64,000 nucleotides of DNA from Paenibacillus uliginis N3/975 (lineage in GTDB: Bacteria; Bacillota; Bacilli; Paenibacillales; Paenibacillaceae), in assembly GCF_900177425.1 (NCBI RefSeq), contig NZ_LT840184.1, positions 5,187,705 to 5,251,704 of the forward strand, written 5' to 3'. The notes below the pieces were generated by a model. It was given only the letters and a program-made list of their open reading frames with translations. It was not told where the DNA came from and searched no databases. Position numbers and translations under genes: made by a program. Shown one piece after another: positions 45,820 to 55,288 of this stretch; positions within the stretch are counted from its first letter, which is position 1; the number at the start of each line of letters is the position of its first letter.

Positions 45820-46524
45820 ATGATATTAGAAGTGAATCATGTGAACGGCTGGTATACGAAGGATAAACACATTATCGAAGATGTTCATTTTCAAGTTGAA
45901 GCGGGCAAAATTTACGCCTTGCTCGGCACCAACGGTGCTGGCAAAACAACCCTGCTCCATATCCTCACATCCATCCATAGCCAATATAGCGGAGAAATTT
46001 ATGTATGCGGCGAGAAGCTGACACCTGACAATATTGTACGGCTGAAGCAGCAACGATATTTTATCCCGGATCATCCGGACTTGTTCGATGAAATGTCGCC
46101 GCTAGCCTTTATGGAATTTGTGCACGGGTTATACGGTAAAACATTCGATATACAGAGATTTCAACAATTGTGCGGGGCATTCGCCTTTGAGACATACGTC
46201 CATCAGAAGATTAGCACCTTGTCGCTAGGCAACAGACAGAAGACGGCTTTAATCAACGGACTGCTGCTCCAATGTCCCTTGCTCATTATGGACGAGCCGC
46301 TGGTCGGTCTGGACGTCGTGGCCATCGAAACGTTCTATCAAGAGCTGCGGGCATATGTGGCGCAAGGGAATTCTGCACTTCTATCCACGCACTTGTTCCA
46401 AGTAGTCGACAGTGTGTGTGATGAAGCCTTTATTCTTCATCAAGGAAAAATAAAAGATCATGTAGTGGTTAATAAGCAGCGTTCGATGAAAGAGACGTTC
46501 TTTCGGGTGATTGAACATGAATAG
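45820..46524 (+). CDS. ABC transporter ATPase (exporter type)
   Basis: 234 residues. Walker A GTNGAGKT is at 36-43, Walker B LLIMDEPLVGLD, and H-loop STHLF. The signature is degenerate (STLSLGNRQKTAL instead of LSGGQ), as in several peptide and lantibiotic exporters. TAGGAGCAGGG precedes the ATG. It overlaps the permease gene by eight bases. Confidence 0.88.
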   Translation: MILEVNHVNGWYTKDKHIIEDVHFQVEAGKIYALLGTNGAGKTTLLHILTSIHSQYSGEIYVCGEKLTPDNIVRLKQQRYFIPDHPDLFDEMSPLAFMEFVHGLYGKTFDIQRFQQLCGAFAFETYVHQKISTLSLGNRQKTALINGLLLQCPLLIMDEPLVGLDVVAIETFYQELRAYVAQGNSALLSTHLFQVVDSVCDEAFILHQGKIKDHVVVNKQRSMKETFFRVIEHE

Positions 46525-47662
46525 CGCAGGAGCCGTGTTTCGAGTTTTTTGGCTTGATGAAACCAAGGATAAAAAATGGACGCGAGAAATAATAGCTATA
46601 GCTGCCATTATGACAATCATCATGTTCGTCATTCCTGCTTCTTACACAACCCTCAGCGTCCATTCGCTTGGCAATCTGCTTAAGGGAGCGATGACCGTTA
46701 CCTTGTATTTATCCATCCTATCCGCTATATCCCTGATGCGAGACCGGAGATACAAGCTGCTGCATTCCCTTCCGATCGGCAAAAACATGTTCATCTTCCT
46801 CTATGCTCTCGTTGTATTTATAAAGAACTATGCGCTAAGAGTAATGCCCATCGTCCTGTCTGTGCTGACCGTGAGCTGCCATCATGATCAGCTGACATTC
46901 TTTCAAAGTGTTCTGGCGGCAATTGGGTTTGCCATAGCAGGACTAGCTGCATCGTTATGTGGAATCGGAGCCATCATCTTTGCCTATGATCGTAACTACC
47001 TGCAGTTCAAAACAAGACGCTCCAGGATAAAGTTTAACTGGCTCAAAAGGGAGTTCGTTAGATTTGCAAGTGACAAGGTAATATTCATTAACCACGTTGG
47101 ATACTCGCTTTTTATTATCTTTTTCATCGTCAACGCGATCATGGTATCCGATGTGACAGGTGGATTTTTACTGTTTATCTTAAGCCTGTTGTCTACTTGC
47201 TCCACACCCAGTGTATTATTTTCATATGAAAAGCCCTATCGCAATCTGCTGCTAACGCTGCCTGTCTCCTTGAAAAGCTTGTTTTGGAGCAAATATGGCT
47301 TCAGTATCGCGATAACATTGCCGCTGTATGCCGTTGCCTACACGATCGTTCACATCTCCAACCCTGAGATGTATAAGCTGGATTTGCTCGTTCTCATGCT
47401 ATGTTCGCTAGGATTGACTACATTCATCAAGCTATACTTTGATTACAAGCGGCCAAATGACAGCTGGAGCCACAGCCGCCAAATGTTCGAGCATAAGCGA
47501 AAATATAAGATTTGGGCCATGTCAATGTCCGTGTCAGTAACATGGATGCTATACTTATATGTAAACCTAGCAGCAATAATCGCATTACAGCTGCTCTTGA
47601 CTAAGGTCTTCCTGTACGTAATAAAGAAGGAAGACCCCAGTCAACGCATCTTAGAAAGGTGA
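46517..47662 (+). CDS. ABC transporter membrane subunit
   Basis: 381 residues from the ATG at 46517, inside the end of the ATPase gene. Six or more hydrophobic helices are spread along the chain (IIAIAAIMTIIMFVIPASYT, YSLFIIFFIVNAIMV, LLFILSLLS). It matches no named permease family with confidence, but pairing with the ATPase makes it the membrane half of an exporter. The kinase gene follows 15 bases later. Confidence 0.75.
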   Translation: MNSAGAVFRVFWLDETKDKKWTREIIAIAAIMTIIMFVIPASYTTLSVHSLGNLLKGAMTVTLYLSILSAISLMRDRRYKLLHSLPIGKNMFIFLYALVVFIKNYALRVMPIVLSVLTVSCHHDQLTFFQSVLAAIGFAIAGLAASLCGIGAIIFAYDRNYLQFKTRRSRIKFNWLKREFVRFASDKVIFINHVGYSLFIIFFIVNAIMVSDVTGGFLLFILSLLSTCSTPSVLFSYEKPYRNLLLTLPVSLKSLFWSKYGFSIAITLPLYAVAYTIVHISNPEMYKLDLLVLMLCSLGLTTFIKLYFDYKRPNDSWSHSRQMFEHKRKYKIWAMSMSVSVTWMLYLYVNLAAIIALQLLLTKVFLYVIKKEDPSQRILER

Positions 47663-47677
47663 AGCCGGTGATGTGAC

Positions 47678-48856
47678 ATGGATATAAGTACAGCTTGGAT
47701 CGTCATATTCTTCTTTGTTCTCTTATATACACGGACGAAAGACATGCTAGCATCGCTATTATTTGGTGTGCTCAACTACGTGAATTTCCTGTTTGCCATG
47801 CAGATAAGCCAGATTATATGGAGCGATATGCTGAACATCAGGAAACCAATGATCGAGCAGATATTCCTGTTCGCATTCATCGGGGTAGTGGCGTATCTGA
47901 TCGGCAAATTATTTTCAGATCATACGAAGCGTAACCGTCAGAGCATGCAGCATGTTTTTTCCTTACGGCAGCGCATATTTGTCTTGTTCGGCAATATGTG
48001 CATGGTGATGGGAGGGATATACCTTTCCCTTATCTTTTACCGGGACGCTTCCGGTATGCAAGAAATCCTCCTGCACAGTCTGCTGCTCGCCGTATATATC
48101 GCGGTCATTTTCTTTAGCCATTGGCTGTATACGTATACGCTCAAAAAGGAAATGGAGAAGCTGCAGATGGAGCAGGAAGTGGGACAACTAGAGAAATACG
48201 CGGCTTCCCTGGAAGACGTGCTGCAGGACATGCGCACATTCAAGCACGACTATGCCAACATTTTATCCTCTTTGCAAGGATTCATTGAGGACGAGAACTA
48301 TTCGGAGTTAAAGCGATACTTCCATCATGACGTTTGTACGTATTCCAATAAGCTGTTCCAAATCAATACGAGACTGTCGCTGCTGGGACATGTGAAGATT
48401 GCGCCTCTCAAAGGGATTCTCTCATCCAAAATGGTAAAAGCCCACGCAGAGCAGATTGACGTATTTATCGATATTGCAGAGGATGTACATGAAGTAGCAA
48501 TGTCAACGCTCGATCTATGCAGAATTATCGGAATATTGCTAGATAATGCAATCGAGGCAGCTTTGGAAACGCCGCAGCCGAGAATTGAGCTTGGGATCGT
48601 GCCCGTAAAAGATTCGACTCTATTCATTATTAAAAATAGTTGTTCCCAGCATGTGCCGCCAATCTATAAAATGTTCGAATATGGCTTTTCCACGAAAGGA
48701 AACAATCGGGGCATTGGTCTGCCCAATGTTAGGGAGTTAATCGACTGCAAATATCCCCATGCGAATCTTAATACCGAGATTGATCCCGAAGCAATGACAT
48801 TCATGCAAGAACTAACCATTAAGCATGTCCAACACAGAAGTACGAAATTAGGATGA
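47678..48856 (+). CDS. AgrC-like GHKL sensor kinase
   Basis: 392 residues. Five or six N-terminal membrane helices (1-150) are followed by a coiled-coil. The phospho-acceptor region is DMRTFKHDYANILSSLQGFI, and the GHKL ATPase has ILLDNAIEAALE and GNNRGIGLPNV. This is the AgrC/ComD class, which normally senses peptides. It is encoded 13 bases before a LytTR regulator. No AgrB or AgrD homologue is in the window. Confidence 0.9.
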   Translation: MDISTAWIVIFFFVLLYTRTKDMLASLLFGVLNYVNFLFAMQISQIIWSDMLNIRKPMIEQIFLFAFIGVVAYLIGKLFSDHTKRNRQSMQHVFSLRQRIFVLFGNMCMVMGGIYLSLIFYRDASGMQEILLHSLLLAVYIAVIFFSHWLYTYTLKKEMEKLQMEQEVGQLEKYAASLEDVLQDMRTFKHDYANILSSLQGFIEDENYSELKRYFHHDVCTYSNKLFQINTRLSLLGHVKIAPLKGILSSKMVKAHAEQIDVFIDIAEDVHEVAMSTLDLCRIIGILLDNAIEAALETPQPRIELGIVPVKDSTLFIIKNSCSQHVPPIYKMFEYGFSTKGNNRGIGLPNVRELIDCKYPHANLNTEIDPEAMTFMQELTIKHVQHRSTKLG

Positions 48857-48869
48857 AGGTGATTCCCAG

Positions 48870-49616
48870 ATGTTGAAAGTCTATATCTGTGAAGATAACA
48901 AACAGCAGCGAGAACAGATCGAGCGAATCGTGAAGCATTCGATCATCAAGCAGAAGCTAGATATGAAGGTGGCTTTGGCTACGGGTGATTATCAGGATAT
49001 TGTGGATCAGCCGCAACATGAAGGCGGCCGCTATCTTTTTATGTTGGATATTGATCTTAAAGCCGACATGAACGGAATTCAACTGGCTGGAATACTAAGG
49101 GACAGCTATCCGGACTGCTTCATCGTATTTGTGACCACCCATTCGGAGCTGAGCTATCTGACTTTCCAGTACAAGGTGGAAGCTTTCGACTTTATTATGA
49201 AAGACAATCCGGAACAATTTCTATTACGGGTCGATGAATGTCTCCGCAAGGCGTATGAACGTCATTTGAAAAAGGGTAGAGACACTCGAAAGATGACCAT
49301 TGAAACGGAAGAATCGATTATTAACGTCAAACACGAGGATGTTTTGTTTTTCGAAACCTCTTCCTCGCCGCACAAAATCAAGCTGCATGAGCAGTATCGG
49401 CAGATCGAGTTCTATGGAACATTAAAAGAGCTTGAAAAGCAGCTAGATGATCGCTTTTTCCGCTGCCATAAGGCATACATCGTTAATCTGCACAATATTA
49501 AAGAGATCGACAAACAGAATCGGGCTGTTCATATGATCAACGGCGAGACATGCTACGTCTCCTTTAGATACTACAATGGGCTGGTCAAAGCTTTGATGAA
49601 CAGGAATGGAAGGTAA
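48870..49616 (+). CDS. LytTR-family response regulator (AgrA-like)
   Basis: 248 residues. The receiver has CEDNKQQREQI and the phospho-acceptor in YLFMLDIDLKADMNGI (Asp60). The C-terminal LytTR domain shows EDVLFFETSSSPHKIKLH and FFRCHKAYIVNLHNI. AAGGTG precedes the ATG. It is the last gene of the five-gene cluster and likely controls the ABC genes. Confidence 0.92.
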   Translation: MLKVYICEDNKQQREQIERIVKHSIIKQKLDMKVALATGDYQDIVDQPQHEGGRYLFMLDIDLKADMNGIQLAGILRDSYPDCFIVFVTTHSELSYLTFQYKVEAFDFIMKDNPEQFLLRVDECLRKAYERHLKKGRDTRKMTIETEESIINVKHEDVLFFETSSSPHKIKLHEQYRQIEFYGTLKELEKQLDDRFFRCHKAYIVNLHNIKEIDKQNRAVHMINGETCYVSFRYYNGLVKALMNRNGR

Positions 49617-49668
49617 GTCCCTTATACGGATTAAATTCATCCGATACTGTTATACGAGAGAAATATAA

Positions 49669-49705
49669 AAAGCAGGGTATATTAAACTCCCTGCTTTAAT
49701 CTTTT
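49669..49705 (+). terminator. Intrinsic terminator after the LytTR gene
   Basis: AAAGCAGGG and CCCTGCTTT form a stem around a 11-base loop, followed by AATCTTTTC. Confidence 0.8.
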
Positions 49706-49756
49706 CTATAAATTTATACGGTCTTGGTTGTTTACCGATCCGATCTACTACACTTC

Positions 49757-49947
49757 TCATACTGACAGAATAGTATCTATTGGAGCTAGCGGTCTAACAA
49801 TTAAATCGAGTATACCCAATGAATCGTCATCTTGCAGTTCAATCGCCAATCCAAGAGTCACATAGAGATTAACGACATCCATTATATTTCTGGGGTATTA
49901 TCAGGGGTGCCCCAGACACGCACGCCGTCAATATTTTGATAAGCCAT
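49757..49947 (-). other. Two tiny coupled ORFs or a gene remnant
   Basis: A 21-codon ORF (ATG 49947; MAYQNIDGVRVWGTPDN..., with CAGGAG upstream) ends in TAATG, overlapping a 41-codon ORF (49882-49757; contains LGLAIELQDDDSLGILDLIV). Both look protein-like but match nothing I can name. They may be the frameshifted remains of one gene. Confidence 0.3.
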
Positions 49948-50065
49948 ATGATATTCTACTCCTGTATTTCACTTATTAAAAACCGCAGATTTTTATAAGG
50001 CTAAAAAAGACTATGCTAAATAAAGTCCCCTAGAAGAGACAATGGAAAAACCATTTGGACGCCAA

Positions 50066-50578
50066 CTAACTCTTAATAAACACAATTTTCACGCCTACGA
50101 CCTGATCCTGTGCATTGACAGCCTTATACACGCCATACGCACCATCGCCCATGCCGCTACGAGAAACAACGCCACCATCCAGGACACCCGCTTCCTCCCC
50201 GCTCTCGGTTACATCACAGCAGGCGTAATACCATTCCGTATCGGTATCCGAACTTTCGTGTGGCGCATTCGTATCGGGTATTCTATATTTTTGGATGTCA
50301 AAAATCCCGGCCTGACCGCTATCCACCCCAGCCACAAAAGGACATTTGATCCATTCCAGATATGCCCCCTGCTCGGCCACAGAGTAATGGTAAGCCGTCA
50401 ACTTTGCGTTGGCTTCGCCCCAGTCGCGAACTTCAACTTTCTCCACTTCCCCAATCCACGTTCCATTTAATACAGCTTCCAACACCCCCATGATGATGCT
50501 CGTATCCAATTCGTAACAGGGATCGGCTACAACCAATTGTCCGGACTTCACTTCAAACTTGCCAAGTTGAATGATCAA
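50066..50578 (-). CDS. DUF4241-like protein
   Basis: 170 residues from a TTG at 50578, which GGAGG precedes by seven bases. An upstream in-frame TTG would include the ribosome binding site. Motifs are GQLVVADPCYELDT, PFVAGVDSGQAGIFD and VVSRSGMGDGAYGVYKA, similar to DUF4241 proteins, which have no known function. It is soluble, with no membrane segment or signal. It is monocistronic. Confidence 0.6.
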   Translation of the reverse strand: MIIQLGKFEVKSGQLVVADPCYELDTSIIMGVLEAVLNGTWIGEVEKVEVRDWGEANAKLTAYHYSVAEQGAYLEWIKCPFVAGVDSGQAGIFDIQKYRIPDTNAPHESSDTDTEWYYACCDVTESGEEAGVLDGGVVSRSGMGDGAYGVYKAVNAQDQVVGVKIVFIKS

Positions 50579-50643
50579 TGAGGAGACCTCCAATCATGCG
50601 TAAATTTAAGTCTATTCTATCACGCGTGATGGGACGGAATCAC

Positions 50644-50680
50644 AAAAAACTGACACCGATTCAGTATCGGCGCCAGTTTG
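50644..50680 (-). terminator. Terminator after the lplA gene
   Basis: On the minus strand AAACTGGCGCCGAT pairs with ATCGGTGTCAGTT, followed by TTTTTG. A T-run on the other side makes it usable in both directions. Confidence 0.8.
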
Positions 50681-50717
50681 CTATCTATTTTTTTATTGTC
50701 CACTAAATGGGGGCTGC

Positions 50718-51635
50718 TTACAGAGCAAGAAGCAACAAATCTTTTTCAATTACTTCCTTAAAATCCATACCAATAAAACGGTTTTCAACTGCGCGAAAAT
50801 CCAAAATAGAGATGCTATCAGAAAAAATCTTCAGCTCTTTGACAAGCCCATGTTCAACTTGGAAAAAGGCCTGGATGTTGCCTGATGAAGTCCTTTTCTC
50901 AATAGACGCGTTATATACAGGACTCTCCCCATAAATCCATCGATCATCCATATATTTCTTAATAAAGTCAGGCGATTTCTCTTGCCGGTTATACTTTACC
51001 AAGAAGGAGTTTTCACCGTAAATTTCCCTAAAACTGTCAATCAGCGCTTCGGAAAGGCTGGAAATTGTGATTTCATCGTTTAGTTTCTTCAGATTGACGA
51101 CCCGGCTTTTGACCGAGGTGATTCCTTTGGATTCCAGCTTGAGTTTGGATGGTTTCAGCACTTTAGCAAGCATAGTCAAGTCCACGTCTACCATCATGGT
51201 TCCATGATGAAATGCATTCCCGTCTTCTTCATAAAAGGCATGACCGGAGAATTTTTTACCTTCATGGGTCAAATCATTTCTACCGGACCGAACCACTTGA
51301 AGACCAAAACGCTCGACAGCTTTTTGGAGTACTGCTATTTGTTTAGTCAAATCTTCTTCTGACTTCTTACATACAAAAGTGAAGTTTAGATTCCCTAGAT
51401 CGTGGTAAACTGCTCCACCACCCGAAATTCGTCTCGCAATTTTGCCTCCACTTCGCTTGATTTGCTCGATATCACACTCGATATACGGGTTCTGATTTCT
51501 ACCGATAACGACTGTTTTTTCATTTTGCCAAAGGTATAGTGTCACTTCACCCTGCCGTGCGTTTCTAAACAGCTCCTCTTCCAAAGCCAGATTGAAATAA
51601 GGATCGTGTTCCTGAGAAATCACGATTTTATTCAT
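50718..51635 (-). CDS. lplA: Lipoate-protein ligase A
   Basis: 305 residues from the ATG at 51635, which lies inside the end of the dehydrogenase gene (CATGAATAA). The N-terminal catalytic domain has VVIGRNQNPYIECD, RRISGGGAVYHDLGNLNFTF and GRNDLTHEGKKFSGHAFYE. A C-terminal accessory domain follows (about 245-305). It activates lipoate with ATP and attaches it to lipoyl lysines. The overlap with a gene encoding a lipoyl domain suggests it serves that protein. Confidence 0.92.
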   Translation of the reverse strand: MNKIVISQEHDPYFNLALEEELFRNARQGEVTLYLWQNEKTVVIGRNQNPYIECDIEQIKRSGGKIARRISGGGAVYHDLGNLNFTFVCKKSEEDLTKQIAVLQKAVERFGLQVVRSGRNDLTHEGKKFSGHAFYEEDGNAFHHGTMMVDVDLTMLAKVLKPSKLKLESKGITSVKSRVVNLKKLNDEITISSLSEALIDSFREIYGENSFLVKYNRQEKSPDFIKKYMDDRWIYGESPVYNASIEKRTSSGNIQAFFQVEHGLVKELKIFSDSISILDFRAVENRFIGMDFKEVIEKDLLLLAL

Positions 51636-53322
51636 GGTAATGAAGCGCTCCAATACCTAAGCCTAATGCCGCTTCGTGGATGGCTTCGCCAGTCGTGGGA
51701 TGAGCGAAAATCGTATGTATAATCTCATCCTCTGAGATCCCATTATTGATGATTACAGTAAGTGTACTGATCAAAGCGGAAGCCTCAGGACCGATTATGG
51801 AAGCACCGACGATTTTACCGTTGTCGATATTTTTAATTAATTTGACAAACCCTTTATCTTCTCTCATCGTTAACGCTTTCCCATTAGCCTGGAAAGGGAA
51901 TTTACTGATCGTAATTTTCATCTTTTGACGCAGTGCTTGTTGTTCTGTCAGTCCAACGGATGCAATCTCAGGTGAAGTGAAGATAACGTTTGGTACCATA
52001 TCGTAATTTAAGGTCGAAGATTTTCCTAATATATGGTCTATAGCTGCTGTTCCTTCATGGGAAGCAACATGAGCCAACTGAATGCGATTGGTGACATCGC
52101 CGATAGCATAAATATGATCTACAGATGTCTGCAAATGTTCATTAACGGCAATGCCTTTTCCGTTTTCATTTAGCGTAACGCCAGCTTTATCAATATCCAA
52201 TCCTTCGAGGTTTGGCTCTCTTCCAATGGCGACCAGAACTTTTTCACTTGTCATAAACATTTCAGTATCATCTTTTTCAAAAATGACGACCGCGTTGCCG
52301 TTCTGATCTTTTTCGATTCGAGTTACTCTCGCTCCAGTATGAACGCGAATTCCGCGCTCAGCGGCGATGTTTCTGATTTCTTCCGAAACGTCCTCATCCA
52401 CCATAGTCAAAAGCCGGTCACAATATTCGATGACGTTGACCTCGATCCCGAAATTGGAGTAGATAAAGGCAAATTCCATACCGATGACACCGCCGCCAAT
52501 AATGGTGATCGATTTAAAATTCTCCTTCTGCTGCAGCGCCGATGTACTGTTCAAGACAAAATCATGTTCGACACCCGGCAGATTGATTTTCGAAATTTTT
52601 GAGCCTGTAGCAATTAGCGTATTGGTCGCTTGAATGGTATATTCGTCTTTCCTGTTTTTGACCAGTACCTGCTTGTTGTCTATAAAAGATGCACTTCCTC
52701 GGATCACTCTTACTCCGTTTTTCTCCAGCAGGTAGTCGATTCCCGAAACAAGCGTATCTTTGATTTTATCTTTTTTCTCGATGACCTTAGCCATCTCCAC
52801 TTGAATGTGTTCAGCGGTAATTCCGAAATCTTCTGCATTCTTAAAATTATGGAATACTTCTGAAGATCGGATCAAAGCTTTAGTAGGAATACAGCCCACG
52901 TTAAGGCAAGTTCCGCCAAGCTTCTCTTTTTCCACGATAACCGTCTTTAGGCCATGTTTCGCTGCATAAATAGCGGCTACATATCCTCCAGGTCCTGCAC
53001 CGATCACTAGAACATCGGCCTCCACCCGTTCCTTTTTGCCATGAACCAGCCCAGAAAAATAATCCAGTTTAGGTTTGGCAGGTTCTGTCTGATCGGTAGT
53101 CATTTTAAACATTACATGACCAATCCCGATTTCCTGACCTTCTGAAACCATAATTTCGTCGATTTTACCAGCGTATTTAGATTTGAAAGGGGTATTGCCC
53201 TTTTTGCTTTCTAATTGCAATAGTTGTTGTCCAACCTCAACTTGATCCCCAACGGATACATTAATTTTTCCGATTTTCGATTTCTTCTCATGTCCGGAAA
53301 GCTGTTCAAGTTTAATCTCCAA
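51628..53322 (-). CDS. Dihydrolipoamide dehydrogenase with N-terminal lipoyl domain
   Basis: 564 residues. The lipoyl domain (1-75) has LQLESKKGN with the modifiable lysine near 40. A linker precedes a full flavoprotein disulfide reductase: FAD motif GAGPGG (108-113), redox pair Cys139/Cys144 (GGTCLNVGCIP), NAD motif IGGGVIG and the C-terminal HAHPT/E-type motif (FAHPTTGEAIHEA). It lacks E1 and E2 partners in the operon, and is instead next to an AhpD-like gene and lplA. It may therefore pass NADH electrons through its own lipoyl arm to the AhpD-like protein. Confidence 0.93.
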   Translation of the reverse strand: MEIKLEQLSGHEKKSKIGKINVSVGDQVEVGQQLLQLESKKGNTPFKSKYAGKIDEIMVSEGQEIGIGHVMFKMTTDQTEPAKPKLDYFSGLVHGKKERVEADVLVIGAGPGGYVAAIYAAKHGLKTVIVEKEKLGGTCLNVGCIPTKALIRSSEVFHNFKNAEDFGITAEHIQVEMAKVIEKKDKIKDTLVSGIDYLLEKNGVRVIRGSASFIDNKQVLVKNRKDEYTIQATNTLIATGSKISKINLPGVEHDFVLNSTSALQQKENFKSITIIGGGVIGMEFAFIYSNFGIEVNVIEYCDRLLTMVDEDVSEEIRNIAAERGIRVHTGARVTRIEKDQNGNAVVIFEKDDTEMFMTSEKVLVAIGREPNLEGLDIDKAGVTLNENGKGIAVNEHLQTSVDHIYAIGDVTNRIQLAHVASHEGTAAIDHILGKSSTLNYDMVPNVIFTSPEIASVGLTEQQALRQKMKITISKFPFQANGKALTMREDKGFVKLIKNIDNGKIVGASIIGPEASALISTLTVIINNGISEDEIIHTIFAHPTTGEAIHEAALGLGIGALHYHE

Positions 53323-53417
53323 AAGAGATGCCTCCTTTAGTTCATCTAGGTTGTTATCCGCAAGGTCTGCTTGTTAAAGCAGACCTCCCATGTTCAGTAA
53401 AGCTGCTCTTGTAATTG

Positions 53418-53771
53418 TTATTTGAAGTCTTTCTCAAATTCGTCAATAGAGTCCTTAAGCAAAGTGACAGAGTAGGCCATGCTCGGACCTCCGCCAAACG
53501 CTACTGCCACCATCGCTGCTTCGATAATTTGCTCACGTGTCGCGCCAGCTTCAAGAGCTTTGTAAACGTGAAAAACGATACAGTACTCGCAACGGTTGTA
53601 AGCGGCAACGCCGATACTTATCAGTTCTTTCGTTTTTGTATCGAGAGCTCCCTCTGAATAGGTCGTTCCCAGCAAATTCATAAACGCGTTTACGTGTTCA
53701 CCATTGGTTTCAGACAGGGTGGCTAGTCCATTTGTGAAATCATTCAACATTTCTCTCACATCTTTTTTCAT
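53418..53771 (-). CDS. AhpD-like carboxymuconolactone decarboxylase family protein
   Basis: 117 residues, one CMD domain. The peroxidase-type motif is complete: Glu49, Cys61-x2-Cys64-x3-His68 (NRCEYCIVFH). In AhpD these residues reduce hydroperoxides or partner thiols using a reduced lipoyl group. It lies 95 bases upstream of the lipoyl-bearing dehydrogenase on the same strand. A strong ribosome binding site (GAGGAGAGACGAAG) precedes the ATG. Confidence 0.88.
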   Translation of the reverse strand: MKKDVREMLNDFTNGLATLSETNGEHVNAFMNLLGTTYSEGALDTKTKELISIGVAAYNRCEYCIVFHVYKALEAGATREQIIEAAMVAVAFGGGPSMAYSVTLLKDSIDEFEKDFK

Positions 53772-53903
53772 CTTCGTCTCTCCTCTTGATTAATTGTGAA
53801 ATAATTCACTTTTGTTCTCGAAAAATTAACTTTACACTGCAATGGTTGCTATGTAAAGTATATGTGTATAAAGTATCACTTAGCTAGAATAATGTCAAAT
53901 CAA

Positions 53904-54335
53904 TTAGTTGTTTTTCGACAAATTCCGAACCATTTTATTGAGCACTTCTTTAAAAATAGATAACTCCTCCTGTGAAATGTTTTGAGTAGCTTCATTATGA
54001 AAAGATTGACCAAAAGGAAGCAATTCTTCTCTCAGCGTTTCACCTAGCGGTGTCAATCGAACTCTGGTAATCCTTCTGTCTTTAACGTCTCTGATTCTAT
54101 AACATAAATTCTCTTTTTCCATGCGATCCATAAGTCTGGCAATTGAGGACTCCTGCACATTCATTTTTTGAGACAATTCCTTTTGGATAATTCCATCCTT
54201 CTCTCCGATGAAATAAAGAGCCATCCACTGTACTCGGGTCGTACCACTATTCTCTAATCTATTGTTAAATTCATCAATTATTTTTTTGGAAGCTGTATTC
54301 GTAATAAAACAGATGCAATCGTTCAGATCAAACAT
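53904..54335 (-). CDS. MarR-family regulator, possibly redox-sensing
   Basis: 143 residues with winged-helix motifs IIQKELSQKMNVQESSIARL and the wing DVKDRRITRVRLT. Two cysteines sit at the N-terminus (DLNDCICFIT), the position of the reactive cysteine in OhrR. It precedes the AhpD-like gene by about 130 bases on the same strand and likely controls the CMD-dehydrogenase-ligase genes. Confidence 0.87.
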   Translation of the reverse strand: MFDLNDCICFITNTASKKIIDEFNNRLENSGTTRVQWMALYFIGEKDGIIQKELSQKMNVQESSIARLMDRMEKENLCYRIRDVKDRRITRVRLTPLGETLREELLPFGQSFHNEATQNISQEELSIFKEVLNKMVRNLSKNN

Positions 54336-54471
54336 AAAATTCTCCTTTCACTGCATTAGCGGTTAAGAATGAATTATAACATAAGAACGGTTTTCATCGA
54401 TACAAAGCTGTCAGCAAGTATATGTTCTCATGAAAAAACCTCCCGATTGGAGGTCAATGAGTTATTTATTT

Positions 54472-55041
54472 TCATAACGTACTAAGCCGTAGTTCATAGA
54501 AATACTGCACACTTGGATGCTTTAACTTCATCATCTCGCTCATGTTTAAAATTCGCTTTTTTCCAACTCGTCTGTCCACCAAAGCTAGAATATTCAATAA
54601 GATATCATTACTCTCTATGCTTTCCTCTATTGAAATGGATAAAAATTTATTAGCTACAACGATAAAATTTGATTTACTTAATGTTGACTGTGCTGACAAA
54701 AGCCCCTTCGCATGTTCTGATATTTTTCTACTTCTTGCAATTACTTTTAAACGATCCTCCGGAACTGTCCCCTTGGTATCTTTTCTGACCGCTTCAATTT
54801 CTTCATTGCTGATAGGAATTTGGATATCTGAATCATTCTTAATTTCCAGCTCCGTCTGATACCATCTGATTAAGGTAGTTGTATCACTCATATTGAGTAC
54901 GTTTTTTTTATCTACCGTAATATAACAAAGTCCTGCTTTATCTGGTGAATAACGGTAGCTGGTTGCACGGTATTCGACCCTTCCATATAACGCAGGACAG
55001 AGAAAACTCTCCAGTTGTTGCTTCAATTTGCTCCAGGACAT
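54472..55041 (-). CDS. SF0329-family conserved hypothetical protein
   Basis: 189 residues, soluble. It begins MSWSKLKQQLESFLCPALYG and continues with RVEYRATSYRYSPDKAG, features I associate with the conserved SF0329 family of Firmicutes, function unknown. TAGGAGG precedes the ATG. Upstream lies a structured untranslated stretch. Confidence 0.7.
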   Translation of the reverse strand: MSWSKLKQQLESFLCPALYGRVEYRATSYRYSPDKAGLCYITVDKKNVLNMSDTTTLIRWYQTELEIKNDSDIQIPISNEEIEAVRKDTKGTVPEDRLKVIARSRKISEHAKGLLSAQSTLSKSNFIVVANKFLSISIEESIESNDILLNILALVDRRVGKKRILNMSEMMKLKHPSVQYFYELRLSTL

Positions 55042-55064
55042 ATATCCTCCTATGTACTATAATA

Positions 55065-55152
55065 GCCTCTCGGCATTCGCCGAGGCCGATGGGACAAGGG
55101 TTCCCTCATCTCATCAAACGTACCTTCCTCCTACTTCGTAGGGGGATTTTTT
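55065..55152. other. Hairpin-rich leader/terminator region
   Basis: A stem GCCTCTCGGC/GCCGAGGC (55065-55086) is followed by GGGACAAGGGTTCCC and a hairpin CTCCTAC-TTC-GTAGGGG with TTTTTT after it (55128-55152), a plus-strand terminator. Read on the minus strand the same elements would form a structured leader of the SF0329-like gene. No known riboswitch class is recognised. Confidence 0.45.
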
Positions 55153-55288
55153 AAAGTCCTTTAGTCGAAAAACCCGAAATGAAAAACGTGCTGAAAATGT
55201 AATTTTAAGGACGGTTATTAACATAAAAAATCCTTGTTATTAGGGGCGCAGGTAGTCCTGTCCAAATCCTACTAACTAAGGAGTTCGC

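Noticed and set aside
45626..49616. Complete agr quorum-sensing locus
   Set aside because: No AgrB protease or AgrD-type peptide is encoded; only the kinase and regulator are Agr-like.
49757..49947. RtcB-family 5' fragment
   Set aside because: The first 16 residues loosely resemble some RtcB N-termini, but the similarity is too short and the following sequence does not continue it.
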